NCBI GenBank assembly: GCA_977006965.1 | Contig: OZ345357.1 | Location: forward strand, 3,156,001 to 3,220,000 | Origin: Phymatolithon calcareum | Lineage: Eukaryota; Rhodophyta; Florideophyceae; Hapalidiales | Reading direction: 5' to 3' | DNA length: 64,000 bases | Made by a program: the position numbers and the translations under genes | Shown: in pieces, positions 29,919-42,069 of the stretch | How the letters are laid out: each line of letters opens with the position of its first letter | How positions within the stretch are numbered: position 1 is the first letter of the stretch | The notes under the pieces: model-generated | What the model was told of the DNA's origin: nothing | What the model saw: only the letters and a program-made list of their open reading frames with translations | The model's database searches: none

Positions 29919-31089
29919 AATGAATGAAAATGAATGAAAATGAATGAAAATGAATGAAAATGAATGAAAATGAATGAAAATGAATGAAAATGAATGAAAA
30001 TGAATGAAAATGAATGAAAATGAATGAAAATGAATGAAAATGAATGAAAATGAATGAAAATGAATGAAAATGAATGAAAATGAATGAAAATGAATGAAAA
30101 TGAATGAAAATGAATGAAAATGAATGAAAATGAATGAAAATGAATGAAAATGAATGAAAATGAATGAAAATGAATGAAAATGAATGAAAATGAATGAAAA
30201 TGAATGAAAATGAATGAAAATGAATGAAAATGAATGAAAATGAATGAAAATGAATGAAAATGAATGAAAATGAATGAAAATGAATGAAAATGAATGAAAA
30301 TGAATGAAAATGAATGAAAATGAATGAAAATGAATGAAAATGAATGAAAATGAATGAAAATGAATGAAAATGAATGAAAATGAATGAAAATGAATGAAAA
30401 TGAATGAAAATGAATGAAAATGAATGAAAATGAATGAAAATGAATGAAAATGAATGAAAATGAATGAAAATGAATGAAAATGAATGAAAATGAATGAAAA
30501 TGAATGAAAATGAATGAAAATGAATGAAAATGAATGAAAATGAATGAAAATGAATGAAAATGAATGAAAATGAATGAAAATGAATGAAAATGAATGAAAA
30601 TGAATGAAAATGAATGAAAATGAATGAAAATGAATGAAAATGAATGAAAATGAATGAAAATGAATGAAAATGAATGAAAATGAATGAAAATGAATGAAAA
30701 TGAATGAAAATGAATGAAAATGAATGAAAATGAATGAAAATGAATGAAAATGAATGAAAATGAATGAAAATGAATGAAAATGAATGAAAATGAATGAAAA
30801 TGAATGAAAATGAATGAAAATGAATGAAAATGAATGAAAATGAATGAAAATGAATGAAAATGAATGAAAATGAATGAAAATGAATGAAAATGAATGAAAA
30901 TGAATGAAAATGAATGAAAATGAATGAAAATGAATGAAAATGAATGAAAATGAATGAAAATGAATGAAAATGAATGAAAATGAATGAAAATGAATGAAAA
31001 TGAATGAAAATGAATGAAAATGAATGAAAATGAATGAAAATGAATGAAAATGAATGAAAATGAATGAAAATGAATGAAAATGAACGAAA
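29919..31089. repeat. 10-bp minisatellite TGAATGAAAA, about 117 copies
   Basis: The repeat is almost perfectly uniform over 1.17 kb; the only visible change is TGAACGAAAA at the right edge. All plus-strand frames contain stops because the period is not a multiple of three. Confidence 0.97.
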
Positions 31090-31435
31090 ATAATCTAATT
31101 TTCTTCTCTAATCCGATATTGTCCTTGAGAGTATTTTTGGCCAGATAGACGGAGATGACGAAAAAATCTTTAGTTTACAATCCATGGAAGGCCTACTGGC
31201 TCCGTTTCTAACCTTGAACGTGCGGACAATGGTTTTCTCAGTTCTGGAAGATTTTTTTCGCCAGTACGTGTCACGAATGGACGATATTTGCTGACTTATC
31301 GCCTGTCGAAAGAGCACATTGCGAGTAGAACTTCGTCAAAACCCAATCGAGTAGTGAGAAGAAGAAGTTCCGATCGATTTCGCCAGCGATCTTCATGTCG
31401 TTTTGGAACGATATTGAATCGTTGTGCACTGCATC

Positions 31436-31870
31436 ATCAACTAGCCGGCAGCGTTGGCATACGGCCTCCAAAAGACCTCGATCTAGAAACAAGTCGTCCT
31501 ACTCCTCGACATCGGCGGTGGGACGTTCGATGTCTCGCTGATGGAGTTTACTCACTGAAACACCGTTACAGTTCTTGCGACCTGCGGCGACACGGACCTT
31601 GGTGGCGAAGACTTTAACTTTCGATTGGTGCACTTCTTCGCCAAGTCCTTCAACCAGCAAGAAAATGCGAACGTCTTCGACTGCGAAAAAGAGATTCTTC
31701 GCGCGACAGTTACCGAAGAATAGCACATTCTCTCCAGGTCCAATTCAACGATTTTGGCGGTCTACTCTCTGTTTGAAGGGAAGGACTTCGAAATGACGGT
31801 CTCGTCGGAGACCTTTGAACATGTTTGCACTGACATTTTCGAGAAGATGATTGTCGAGACGGGTAATGTT
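31436..31870 (+). pseudogene. Hsp70 fragment, pseudogene
   Basis: The frame reads AALAYGL, then LLLDIGGGTFDVSLMEF (the Hsp70 phosphate-2 signature DLGGGTFDVS), then ATCGDTDLGGEDFNFRLV, a region matching KRxLS, EGKDFEMTVS and FEHVCTDIFEK. The order and spacing fit the Hsp70 nucleotide-binding domain from about residue 170 to 320. In-frame stops: TAG at 31442-31444 (where Hsp70 has Glu of INEP), another TAG shortly after, a TGA after MEFTH and a TAG after TVTEE. The N-terminal and substrate-binding parts are not found. It is a decayed single-exon-like copy, possibly retroposed or captured. Confidence 0.85.
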
Positions 31871-33184
31871 CAGGAGCATGGCAGTAAGCACGGGAGGGAC
31901 GTCGAGCAATCGACCATCTTGAATTCCGTTATGCGCTTTCCCGCGAGTGTTGATAATTCTCGGATATTCTGGCATTGGGCTGGACGAAGTCGGGATATGT
32001 TTCGTTATTTGATAGAAGCTATTTCGCGAATGTCTACGTCAGCACGCTGTACCGCGAACTAATCACTTTCGCGGCGACCGCCGTGCCGTCTGGGACGAAT
32101 CCGGCCTCGTTTGTGCGATTGAGAGGTGGAGGGAATCGTGACCGATTGATGACGAATGGCTTGCATGACATTCCTGGTCCTGCGAGGACGATGTGCTTTG
32201 CTTTCCTCACCTGATTTTTGTGTTGATCCTGCAACCCTACGATGCAATTGTACTGTAATGAAAAATGGGGAGGAGCACAACTGTATCATACGGATGAGTT
32301 GCTCTTAGGGTTCATTGAGGGCGCGCATCACATGGCCGTTTCCTCCGCAAACATGGCATAGACAGCCTAGTTCACCAATTGGCCTCCGAAGACATGGACA
32401 TATTTTATGTAGAGGAGCGACGATTGCTCCCTTCGCTTCAAAACTGCCTGAAACTTAAAGTTTTGTGAACGCGCCTGGATCCACAATTTCGTCGGTCAAT
32501 TCACCGGTCAGTGAATGCGGATCTGCGTGGCCGAGATTGGTGTCTTCGTCCTTCATGTACGAGCTGGGTGTGTGCTTCGCGCCGACGACATCGCCGATAA
32601 GCTCTCGCTTGACGATTCTTAATTCGCCGCCGCTTCATGTCTTGGTGACTTAGTTGAAATTTTTATTTGGGATCGTTACAAGAAAGTTTGACGCGTGCAA
32701 CAACTCATTTGAGCAACGTTAGCGGATGGTTTAATTTTCGATCTGCCCATGGTAATTACATACCGAAGCCGTGACACTTGCATACCCTCCCCGAGCAGCT
32801 AGGTCTACGAGATGTAAAGCGTGGCCAGTTTTTCGAGCAACATGCCCTGCCCAAAATGCAAATCCCAAGCCGTTTGAAGATTTGGTCGCTGATGATCGAA
32901 AATAAGATTGCTGAAGATCTTCGCGACGACAACCGATTTGACCTTCGAGAGCAGTTGCAAAGCGCTGTGCTTGCGCTCCAATAGGATCATTTCAATGACA
33001 AGTCGCTTCTTGACGTGCGGGGTGACTAAAAGTTTTACCCACGACTCGCGCATACTCGCCTCTCTCACCACATTCAATGACCGCTGAGACAAGGTTTACT
33101 CCAACGTTGTATTGTCTTTAACCGTGGCGTCATGTCACAAATCTGGCGCGCGTGCACGGTGAAAAGCTCCAGTCGTGTTACATA
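31871..33184. other. No supported gene
   Basis: Mixed composition. Short frames on both strands (longest about 100 codons) without domains. Some of it may be further decayed Hsp70-linked sequence, but I cannot show that. Confidence 0.4.
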
Positions 33185-33705
33185 GTCTTTGAAATCAAGC
33201 CGCGTGGACGATTTGCTGGATGGCAGTGACGGTAGGTGAAACGCGTGTAAGTTTGAACTTGCGGCGAGCGAGAAGTAAGATGGCTGTGAATAATGCGGGA
33301 CTATGGCTTTGCGAGAAGCGAGGTGAGTGACGAGCGCTAGTTTCAACTATGTTGCTTGAGGCAATTCTTTCAAGTGTTGACGAGTTGCTAGGTTGAAATG
33401 ACCGCAGTTCAGGCGTGCGGGGGCTTGAGTTCGGGTGAGCGAAAAATGAGACCCGTGCGAATATTGCGAAGATATCGCATTGCGAGAAGCAAAGTGAGCG
33501 GCGAGCGCTGACCGCAACTGCATTTGTTTGGGGCTTTTCCGTCAAGTGTGGACGAGTTGCTGGGTAGCAGCGACGGCAGTTCAGGCGTGCAGAGTCTTGA
33601 GCTTGAACGAACAAGAAGTGAGACGCGTACGAATATCGCGCGGCTATCGCATTGCGAGAAGCGAAGTGAGCGACGCGTGCTGACCTCAACTGTGTTTGTT
33701 TGCTG
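33185..33705. repeat. Three tandem ~174-bp units
   Basis: The landmark GACGA(T/G)TTGCTGG occurs at about 33202, 33376 and 33549, each followed by GTTCAGGCGTGC-like, GCGAGAAGCGAAGTGAG and CGCTGACC-like words. Units are diverged. The period is a multiple of three, and a plus-strand frame (33524-33721) covers the last unit, but no domain is evident. Confidence 0.75.
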
Positions 33706-35190
33706 GCGGCAGAGAAGATAATCCTGGAGCTGGTGCGGTATAGCCCAATGCTGTCTTGTATTGATTCTGACGTGTACCGTGATGAACTAAGAGCCAGGAT
33801 ATTGGAGTTTTCGTTGACAAATTCAAGCAGAAGCCAACTTAGCACAGGTCAAAAGAAATACGTAAGAGCAGGTAAGCGCAGTCTATAAGTCAATGAATGC
33901 GTCGAGCAACTCTGCTGGATGGCAAACACCTCTTTGGCGCTCGTCGCACAGATGTAATACTGACCCTGCATTAAACGATACGGCAATGCGAGGTACATGT
34001 CACCCCGTTGCCAGTCGTGATTGTCTCGCAAGCATAACAACGGTGGTTTGATGGATTCGTTGGACGAACTGGAAAACTAAGCTCTCTCTAGAGCAAGTGC
34101 AGACTACTCCCTGCTATAATCTATCCATCAATTGGAAGACTTAATAAAAGTTGGGACACATAAAGCGGAGCGGGGAACGTCCAACTGCCTTCTGCTGTAC
34201 AAAATTAGTATTCCTGCTGCCCGCCAACCCGGAATGAGTGTCAAGTTTCTTTATTTGTTCCAATGTCAAGACAACAATTGCACTATTGATTCAAGAATTC
34301 ACGCCAAGCACTGATATATGAGTTTCAGAACGAGCGCTCTGTAGGAGCTGATCTGCTCGAACGGGATCAGCAGGAACTCCGTCCGCACCATCTCGTAGTA
34401 ATTTCTACAAGCTGTACATTGCCGCCCCACGAGTTCTTTCACTCTGCCACTAGGAAAAGTCTATGTAAAGCTCTACGTCTGCCTTCTGTCACCGCATTCG
34501 ATATATATTCGAAATGTAAAATTCAGTACTGTACTCGATTCTGTTTACAGTCTCTTCAGTACAGTACATAGCTGTATAAAGTAAATTCATAGAATTAACA
34601 GCCTTCCGTTAATTTGTTGCTAATAAGGTGTAGAAAATTGCTAATCTTCGCGGAAGATCGTATATCAATACTGTTGGACGCCGAGATAGCTGTTGCGAAT
34701 GGGCACTATATAGCTCATGATTTACTATTTGATGGCGCATTGATGTGATCGTTCTCAAAGTGGGAGTATGTTTTGTGACTCATACCAACGTCGCTGTTCC
34801 CTTTGTGCTTCATGGGCTCCGTAGAGCGCGTCTGATTCCCATTTTACTGAAGGAAGTGTCATAGTGTACCCTAAACATAAACTCATCTCTGCGAGAGCTC
34901 GAATTCTTCCATTTTTGTTGCTCTCCTTTCCAGGGGACGTATTTAGCTAAGTATAGTTTATATACGTGTCAATTTTGCATGAAGACCTGTACTCTAAATG
35001 AGCATGCTTCTCACGGAAAGTGCATCCGAGGTTCCACGTCGTTCATTGGCGCTCCGAATCTGGAATGCTCTAATGTAAAGTACCAAAACTGCTTCGTAAA
35101 GTCCAATACTGTAAACTGTATCCAGGTTCGTCGCAGAAATATTGATTTCCAGTTGTCTTTTCGCGGTCATTTCAAAAACTATAATCTTTT
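33706..35190. other. AT-rich, no supported gene
   Basis: Short frames only. The frame 33700-33888 (with EKIILELVRYSPMLSCIDSD) is protein-like and ends near possible GTAAG donors, so it may be an exon. Confidence 0.35.
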
Positions 35191-35194
35191 TGAA

Positions 35195-35750
35195 CAATTA
35201 TCTCCTCATGCCCGTGATAGAAATGAGCTCGACTGGCAGCTTCCAAGCCTGTACAGCCGTTGAACCCGGCACCAGAGACTGTGTTGCTTTAAAATGATTG
35301 TCTGTGCACAGGAATGTTTTTCCATCCTTTTCAAAAATTCCCAGATACTGCACAGAACTCATTTTTCGTTGAGCCATCTTCCTTACGTCTCACTTGGATG
35401 CGGCTGCAGATATTAAGAAAAAGTCATACTATCACATTCTCGAGCTCTTCTTGCTCTATACCCACTATTACAACCCTTGTCAAGAATCTCACTCTCATCG
35501 ATTGCCCCAAGCATAATCTCTTTGAATAATTATCTCCTCATACCAGCGATAATAATGAGCCTGACGGACATCTTCAAAGCCTGAAACGTCGTTGAACCGG
35601 GCACCGGGGACTCTGTTTCCTTATAAAGATTGTCTATACACAGCAAACTATCCTCCTCGTATCCAAAACTCCCAGTTGCTCTACAGTATTCATTTTTTGT
35701 CGAGTCCTCTTTTTCAGGGTCTCACTTTCATGCAACTGCACCGCGGTAGT
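35195..35750. repeat. Tandem direct repeat (~320-bp unit, two diverged copies) before the recombinase gene
   Basis: AATTATCTCCTCATNCC, AATGAG...TTCAAAGCCTG and CGTTGAACC(C/G)GGCACC occur in the same order at 35195-35300 and 35520-35640, followed in both by GACTCTGTT-like sequence, a TGTCT(G/A)T(G/A)CACAG word and T-rich tracts with CTCATTTTT. They lie immediately upstream of the recombinase start (35801). Confidence 0.65.
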
Positions 35751-35800
35751 TGTCGATTGGCGTGTGAAGGCCGCTTTTTACACAGCAAAGCACTCCTACC

Positions 35801-37558
35801 ATGCCCAAATCAAGAAATTCGCGCAAGAGACTTCATCAAGTATCTCTGTCGAGGAGAGAGGAAGAATTGGAACAGACTCGGCGTTCATTGTCATCTCGAA
35901 GTGTCGACTTCTCCAGTTCTGAGAACCGCAGTGACGATGAGATCGGTCTTGGCTTCCCTAAGTCAAAGCTCAAATTTAAGGCCGTTGAGAAAAATTAAAG
36001 AAAGCGCATGCGAAGCCGACTATCTCGTTCTAGGCGCTACAAATCTCGCCGCCTCGTGGCTTCCGACTCATCTTCGTCTGAAGAAGAAGTGAGCAACGAC
36101 ATAGAGGAAGCTTGGAAAATTGTTGTTGAGACAATTCCGAAGCTACTTTTTTCCGGAGACGCTGCATGCTTTACTAACGTGGATACTAAGCAAATTTACT
36201 GTGGCGTTCAGGTCAGCTACAGTTGCCTAATGAGTCTGAAGACGATATACGACCAGCGCTTCGACGCGCATGGCCAACTCGGTTATGAGCTTGCTATGTA
36301 CAAGGGACTGAACTCTGTTATCGGCCAGCTGATTCGTTCCCTGGTCGCCTCAGGAAAGATAAGCACCGTTGGTTTCCGCTCACTATGGAAAGCAGGAAAA
36401 CACTTTCGCGCAGCGAACCACCGGGACGCAATTAAAGTGTTCATTGGACACTTTAAAGAGAACAATGCAGCATCAACTGTCTCGTTCAAGGCTGCCCAGC
36501 TTGAGACCTTTTTCGACCACGCCGAATCGTTTTTTGTGCGAACAGGTGATGTTTCACAAGAAAAGAAAGCTGCAGGAATTGCGGACTACCTTCGTGGAAC
36601 TTGCGCTAGCTACAAGAGAGAATCACGCAAGAGAACATCACTGGGGAAAAGTCATCTTGTGCGGTCAAGACTGTGCAACGTTCTTCTAACGGCAGACTTC
36701 GGCGCTATTTCCTCTATTGCGAGCAGCAAGCTCAATGCCCTTCGACAATCGTTTACGAACATGGTAAAGAAAGCGCCCAGCACAGATCGGAGAAAGCTTT
36801 TGTACGAGTACTTTGACAAGAAACCCAAAGCTGTGCAGAAATGGAGCATCAATTTCATCTCTTTTCTGGTACTGAACGGCGGCGGGCAACGGTCACAAGC
36901 GTACTGCCAAGCGCAATGTCCTCCTCTCTCACATATAAGAGCTCTAAGCAAAGATGTAGAGCGCGTCGGATGTTTTTCCTTGCCAACTCTTCGGGAGAAA
37001 CGTACAAGAGAAACTGACATCCCTCAGTTTGTTCTCCCTGGTGCCGTATATCCGTTCGTGGCTTATCATGCGGAATACATTCGTCCGTACCTGCTCGAGA
37101 AATTTGGACACGAAAAACTTCCTCTGCTGATAGACACCCGCTCCCCACGAGCTTTCAAAGAGCATTCTATCTTATCAACCGTGCGATCCTTCTTGAAGAA
37201 CGAAGATCCGGAGCTTGGTTCTCTCACCCTGATGAACATTCGCTCAAGCTATGCGACAATGGCAATCACAATGTACCAGAGCGGTAAAATGTTCGAGGAA
37301 ATGAACGAAGACTCTTTCATTACCTTTCTCGCCAAGATCATGAACACAAGCAAAGAAATGATAAAGGAGACGTATACCGCCTGCACGAAAGAGAGTACCC
37401 TGCAAGCTGCGTCAAGATTGGCGAATCTCGTTCAAGACCTTGAATATGGCAGAGGAGAAAGTGAAAATGAGGAACGAGAAGTCGAAATATCAACATCGGA
37501 CGAAGACATTTGCGAAGCAATCGACCCCCCTAACAAACATGTGATGTTTAAGCTTTAG
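35801..37558 (+). CDS. Tyrosine recombinase of a Crypton-like element (one in-frame TAA)
   Basis: ATG at 35801 opens a basic, Ser-rich N-terminal region. A TAA at 35996-35998 interrupts it, and the same phase goes on for 520 codons (first ATG 36008). The body resembles tyrosine recombinases: an SAM-like helical N-part, then FLVLNGGGQRSQA (candidate first catalytic Arg), LPLLIDTRSPRAF, LMNIRSSYATMAITMYQ (the HxxR box, with Asn in place of His) and KEMIKETYTAC (candidate nucleophile Tyr). The order and distances suit the family. The tail is acidic. It stops at TAG 37556-37558, with AATAAA five bases later, so that TAG is a real stop. This makes general TAG reassignment unlikely. It is probably the integrase of an unrecognised mobile element. 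Confidence 0.7.
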
Positions 37559-37562
37559 AATA

Positions 37563-37568
37563 ATAAAT
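37563..37568 (+). terminator. Polyadenylation signal of the recombinase gene
   Basis: AATAAA five bases after the TAG stop. Confidence 0.5.
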
Positions 37569-38637
37569 ACAAGCATTTTTTTCCCAGCAGTAGCTTAAAG
37601 GCGGCACATTATACAATAATTGCATAACTCATACGAGCTGAATGATACTATTTAGTACCACAACGAAATCCAGCCCGCACAGTAGATTCGGAGCCCGTAC
37701 TACAGCTTACTAAAAACTTTGCGCCTCTGGGCTTGTTATTTTGTAAAATTTCCTCCATGATTCTGAACTCATTTCGTACGGAGAATAGAGTGCAGTGTCT
37801 GAAGCTGGTCAACAGTAACAAATGATTGCTGTGATATTCATTAACTGCTTCACACGGGGCTGAGCCCACGAAAATAGATCCGCTCCAACAGTGCTACGTT
37901 CCTTAGGCTAGATAGTCCAAAATGCACCCTCACCTAGTCTACCTCTCAATGCCCCGCTCTGAGGTCAGCTCACCGGGGACGATCCTGGGGAATGGACACC
38001 ACACGTAGGGTGCCTCTCACGGTTTGCTGACCGCCAGAACGGCGCTGAGAAGTAGGCTGTACGTAGGAGTGTGCGCCGAGCTCACTTCCTGGGAGCTCTA
38101 TTTATGGGCTATACGAGGGCGCTTAGAGGATCCAAAAGTCGGTCCACCTTGACGATACGGGATGGAGAAGATAGTCTTGCTTTGTGTCGGGGAAAAACTC
38201 AGGGGTTAACCTATGTTGGGGTTTATGCTCTTGCGTGACGTGTAGGGTGTCCGATTGCTTGAGTTTCAGTAAAATGTTCTAGTATAATTATGACACGTGG
38301 ACGAAATCAATTCTTTGTCACCCACGTGTAATATTGCATCATGCCGGCGTCGATTCACAAAGTCAATAACAGAGTCCGAGAACAGTTATGTATGTTTATC
38401 TCGAGAAGACGCAGCACACTAGAGAGTGACAAGTACGGCCCAGATCTGCAATGATGAGAGGAAATCCAGTTGCTCTCCTTCGCGACTAGGCTGAAGACAA
38501 AAAGAAGTCACACAGTACGATTACCACGGGCACAGTTTATATCAGTATATGGAAAGGAAGACAACAGAGCTTGTTTGTTGCTAAACCCCTCGACAATGAA
38601 ATCAAAAGCACTGAGGCATCGAGCGCGGGCTATAATC
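37569..38637. other. Intergenic, possible solo LTR-like GC-richer block
   Basis: 37900-38330 is GC-richer than its surroundings, without reading frames. Two CACGTG words occur (38298, 38330). I could not find LTR ends or a target duplication. Confidence 0.35.
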
Positions 38638-39123
38638 TCAATAGTCAGCAAATATTTCTTGAAACAGCGATAAAGCGCCAACATGTTCCGATACTTGTTC
38701 CTTCGCTGCCTGTTCCACTGCCAACATCTTCCTCTTTCTCACTATCTTCACGGCATTAAATGTCTCCTTTCCCTCACTTTCCTCCCGTATCGACAGTGCT
38801 TGCATAGCTTTTTGATACTTGGGGTTTCGGCGCAACTTTTTCAACAACAACTGATCAACCCGTTCCATATTGGAAAGATCCTGATAAAACCGCTTCGATT
38901 CATTAACCTTCGGTTTGCGACTTGTGGGTCTTCGTGGAGTGCTGCGTAGGAGAGCTTGGGTAATCGCAGGCTGGAAGAGATACGACCAGCCACACTCGGC
39001 AGAACAGAAGCGATTGCCGCTCTCATCCACAATCATCTGACCTGACATCATACCGCCGCGCCCGCAGTTGAAACAACCGGGTAGAATTGATATAGCTGGC
39101 GTGGATGTCGCTGGCGGAGACAT
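38638..39123 (-). CDS. 161-aa zinc-finger protein
   Basis: ATG at 39123, TGA at 38638-38640, uninterrupted. Near the N-terminus (residues ~17-45) it has CFNCGRGGMM and then FCSAECGWSYL, giving C-x2-C and C-x3-C pairs about 20 residues apart, a treble-clef or MYM-like zinc-binding pattern. The rest is basic and helical (KPKVNESKRFYQDLSNM, LLLKKLRRNPKYQKAM) and ends in hydrophobic helix LSLFQEIFADY. It is a likely nuclear or DNA-binding protein. It lies between and opposite to two plus-strand genes and may belong to the same element as the recombinase. No exact family recognised. Confidence 0.6.
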   Translation of the reverse strand: MSPPATSTPAISILPGCFNCGRGGMMSGQMIVDESGNRFCSAECGWSYLFQPAITQALLRSTPRRPTSRKPKVNESKRFYQDLSNMERVDQLLLKKLRRNPKYQKAMQALSIREESEGKETFNAVKIVRKRKMLAVEQAAKEQVSEHVGALSLFQEIFADY

Positions 39124-39978
39124 GGGGGAGACATTTTGCGAGGGAAGGGAGAGTGAGAAGAGGAAACGGTGTGTGGGAGGAAATGTACTGATGGACGCTC
39201 GACGCGAGATGAGGTTGGTAAAGTGTGCGCTGCATATCGTCGGGAGGGTGCTTAATTGGTTTTTTCTCTTTCGTACTCTTGATTCACCGAGAAAATGATC
39301 ACCTCTACAATGCAGATGATATCACAAGACAGATATGGTCAAAATCTGTTAACTTCAGTTTCATTTACAAAACGTATATGACAGATCTGGCATCTAGCCC
39401 CGTTTTTCTCCTCACATATGTGCAGTTTCTTGCATTGTACTGTACTTTCTGATGCGAGCGTACCGAGATGTTTCTGTTTCACACAGGCTCAACATTTTCT
39501 CTACATAGAACATTGCTTTTCAAATCGACTTCAAGTTTTTCTCAACCGTATCATTCCCTTTTTCAGTCTCTCATATATGCGCCAATTTCGATATGTCCTT
39601 TTCAATATTAATCAATCATAAACTCTTAAAACGAGTCTTCCCAGTTCCTGTATATCTGGAACGTTGACATTGCACATAATACCAGTTCGTTAATACTCAT
39701 TCCCGCACACCATGCCAGGATATTCTCCGTTACAACGCTCCGTGTTCAATTCGATTCAGGCCCTTTGTAGTCTTCATTTTTGAATAAAACGATGCTTCAG
39801 GAAAGGATCTTTCAAAAGAGATGAAAAAAGGCTTTCATGAAGCCTGAAGTTCCTCCAAAATTGGGCACCATTTACTTCAGGAACAGATATCGGGTATCAC
39901 CTCATCTTATTTTAGTGTACTGCACATTTAGTGAAAAGCTGTGCCTCAATCACCTGAACCCTGTAGAGGTGCAGGCCG
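39124..39978. other. AT-rich intergenic
   Basis: No supported feature. Confidence 0.5.
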
Positions 39979-40560
39979 TTGAAAGCATCGAAGAAGATGG
40001 CCAACCAGGGGAACGTCATTTCCGAAGAGGATGGGCAAAAAGCAGACGAGCTCCTCACGATCTACTTCATGGAGCGCGGGCTGTCAGGAACGTCACAGTC
40101 TCGTGTTCGCCAGGAGTGCGTCCTGAGAGCTTCAGATGCGCGAGAAAGATTTATGAAATGGACTCGAAAAGAGTCAGGAAAGAAAATCGAGAAGGAGCGA
40201 AACGAGATTTCGCACGCCGTTGAGAAGTACAATCAGCGATTTTCGAATAACCGTATATCGGCAGGAGCCGCCCGCGTCTATAAGGTCGTGCTCAGAGAAT
40301 AGCAGAACCATATGATCATCAACGTAACTAGACAGTGTAGCAGATACGTTCGTAAGTTGAAGTCAACTCTTGACCAAACGAACATGATGAGGCGGGAGAA
40401 TGAGCGTCTTCGCCGATGCGTAAACCTTTTACTTTTGAACAATCTCGATAAAAGAAGCTCAGCGGATGCGAAGGGACAGAATAAAATTCTATCAGACGAA
40501 GAGGGAGATAAAAAAATGAGTATTGTGTACATTTTGAACGATTCCTCTTCCACGAAGTAA
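39979..40560 (+). CDS. Basic coiled-coil protein with an in-frame TAG
   Basis: ATG at 39979 (or 39997) opens a charged helical frame of 107 codons (DELLTIYFMERGLSG, ERFMKWTRKESGKKIEKER). It meets TAG at 40300-40302 and goes on in the same phase for 85 codons with a leucine-zipper-like part (MMRRENERLRRCVNLLLL) to TAA 40558-40560. AATAAA lies about 28 bases later. Coding character is similar on both sides of the TAG, so the TAG looks like a recent or tolerated interruption. No family recognised. Basic plus coiled-coil suggests DNA binding as a dimer. Confidence 0.5.
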
Positions 40561-40959
40561 ACAATTTGTCCCCAAACACAAGATAAGATGAATAAAGACT
40601 GAATTACCTTCACGAGAAATTTTCCTTGTGCCGGCCATATGAAATTGAACATGAAAGCTCATGAACCCATCAAGAGAAGCAATGAAGCAACTTATGCGCT
40701 CAGGACTGGACAGCAGTGAACGCCAAACGCATGGGACGAGAAAAATTGAGAGACCTGCTCTAGCGGAGATCAATTTTGGAATGGCGCGGTAATTTGAAGG
40801 CTCTTTCGGAGGGCAGTGAGTAGAAGTATCATGAACCGTTAACATCACAGTGCTGAAGATGAAATTCCAAATATTGTATTTCAAAGTAAGGCCCGAAATA
40901 GAAATCCTGATTCAGACTGATCTCCGAACGTAATCTGATATTATACTGTTGAAGTTCGT
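40561..40959. other. No supported gene
   Basis: Short frames only. Confidence 0.4.
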
Positions 40960-41200
40960 GGCGATGTATCATCGTGACATCGAAGGTCGTATATACAAGA
41001 CTAATTGTGTCCTGATGAAATGATAGTTATTATAGAAAATTGATTTTGACTTAATTTACTAAAGTTTTGAAAAACAATTTGTAATTTTGGAGTACCTGCA
41101 AAACCATTTTCGGAAGTATGATCAAGACATTGAAGTGCGTATATACAGAATTAATCCTGTCCGGATGATATGAAATGTATGACAATAACAGCACTTTTCA
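40960..41200. repeat. Two units of AT-rich repeat family T
   Basis: Units near 40960 and 41105 share CATNNTGACA, GTGCGTATATACA-like and CCTGTCCGGATGATATGA-like words and a TTTACTAAAGTTTTGAAA tail. They match units at 44435, 46430, 46555 and 46710. The period is about 135-145 bp where tandem. Confidence 0.75.
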
Positions 41201-42069
41201 AAGACTTTATGACGGTTTTGAAAGGTAGACAGCAATTGGATTGAGCAGTGATGAAGGTCTATTCTTCGATAAGCATCCTTCACGATCAAGATTTTCCTGC
41301 TGTTGCTGACGTCTAAAGATTTTCCAACATAAATGCGTGATATGGCAATAACCTCGGACGGGTAGACTACGAGATGTATGAGAAGTCGAAAAACACCTCT
41401 GGTTTACTCAAATCTTCGGCTTCGATACGAGTAAAAGAACAGACCGGCTGGAGGGACTGTTCGTGCGACGCATACTAGCTTGATCCCGCGTAAGCAATCA
41501 ATGATCCCTTCGCTAGTCGGAGACGTTTTTGGGCCTGCTGCTGCACTTGCTATTACCCAACGTTTCTCATTTGGTGCCGTGGCTAGCCCGAGCGCTTTGG
41601 GATTGCCAGCCCGAGCCTACAGGAGGTGTGCACGTCAGCACCGCCTCTCAACCGGCCATAACGAACTTTAGTTTGTCGGAAGGTTCATCGCGAACGATCA
41701 CGCTAAACAGTATGGATCTAGATATTCCCTTCGAAGCCATTGACAATCGTTCACCCCATTGATACTTTTGCCCCATAGTGACCACTAGAGTCTCTTCCAT
41801 TTCTTCTCCAAAGGTTCTAGGTCTTCAGAAGAGCTGACAGTGCTCGATATCGCAGCCGCTAGAGAAAGATTTTGCACGCACGCTATGTCGCAAGCTGCAC
41901 TTCTGGCCTTCGTGTCCTTGGAATCTCTCTCTGCTCATCCTGAGAAGTGGATCATTCCCGACTAAGGCGAGTGTCCTCTTCCTTTTTATTAATTACAATT
42001 CTTTTTCCACCTTGCTCTACCTTTTCGAATGAATGTTCTGCCTCACGTGTGCCCCCACGCAATGTTTTA
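41201..42069. other. No supported gene
   Basis: Plus-strand frames near 41480-41762 are open in two phases (GC-richer DNA). No domain. Confidence 0.35.

Noticed and set aside
29919-31089. CRISPR-like array
   Set aside because: The unit is 10 bp, with no spacers and no cas genes, in a eukaryotic context; it is a minisatellite.
31940-32230. Continuation of Hsp70 or another enzyme downstream of the pseudogene
   Set aside because: I tried to match the substrate-binding region and other enzyme families; no motif order fits.
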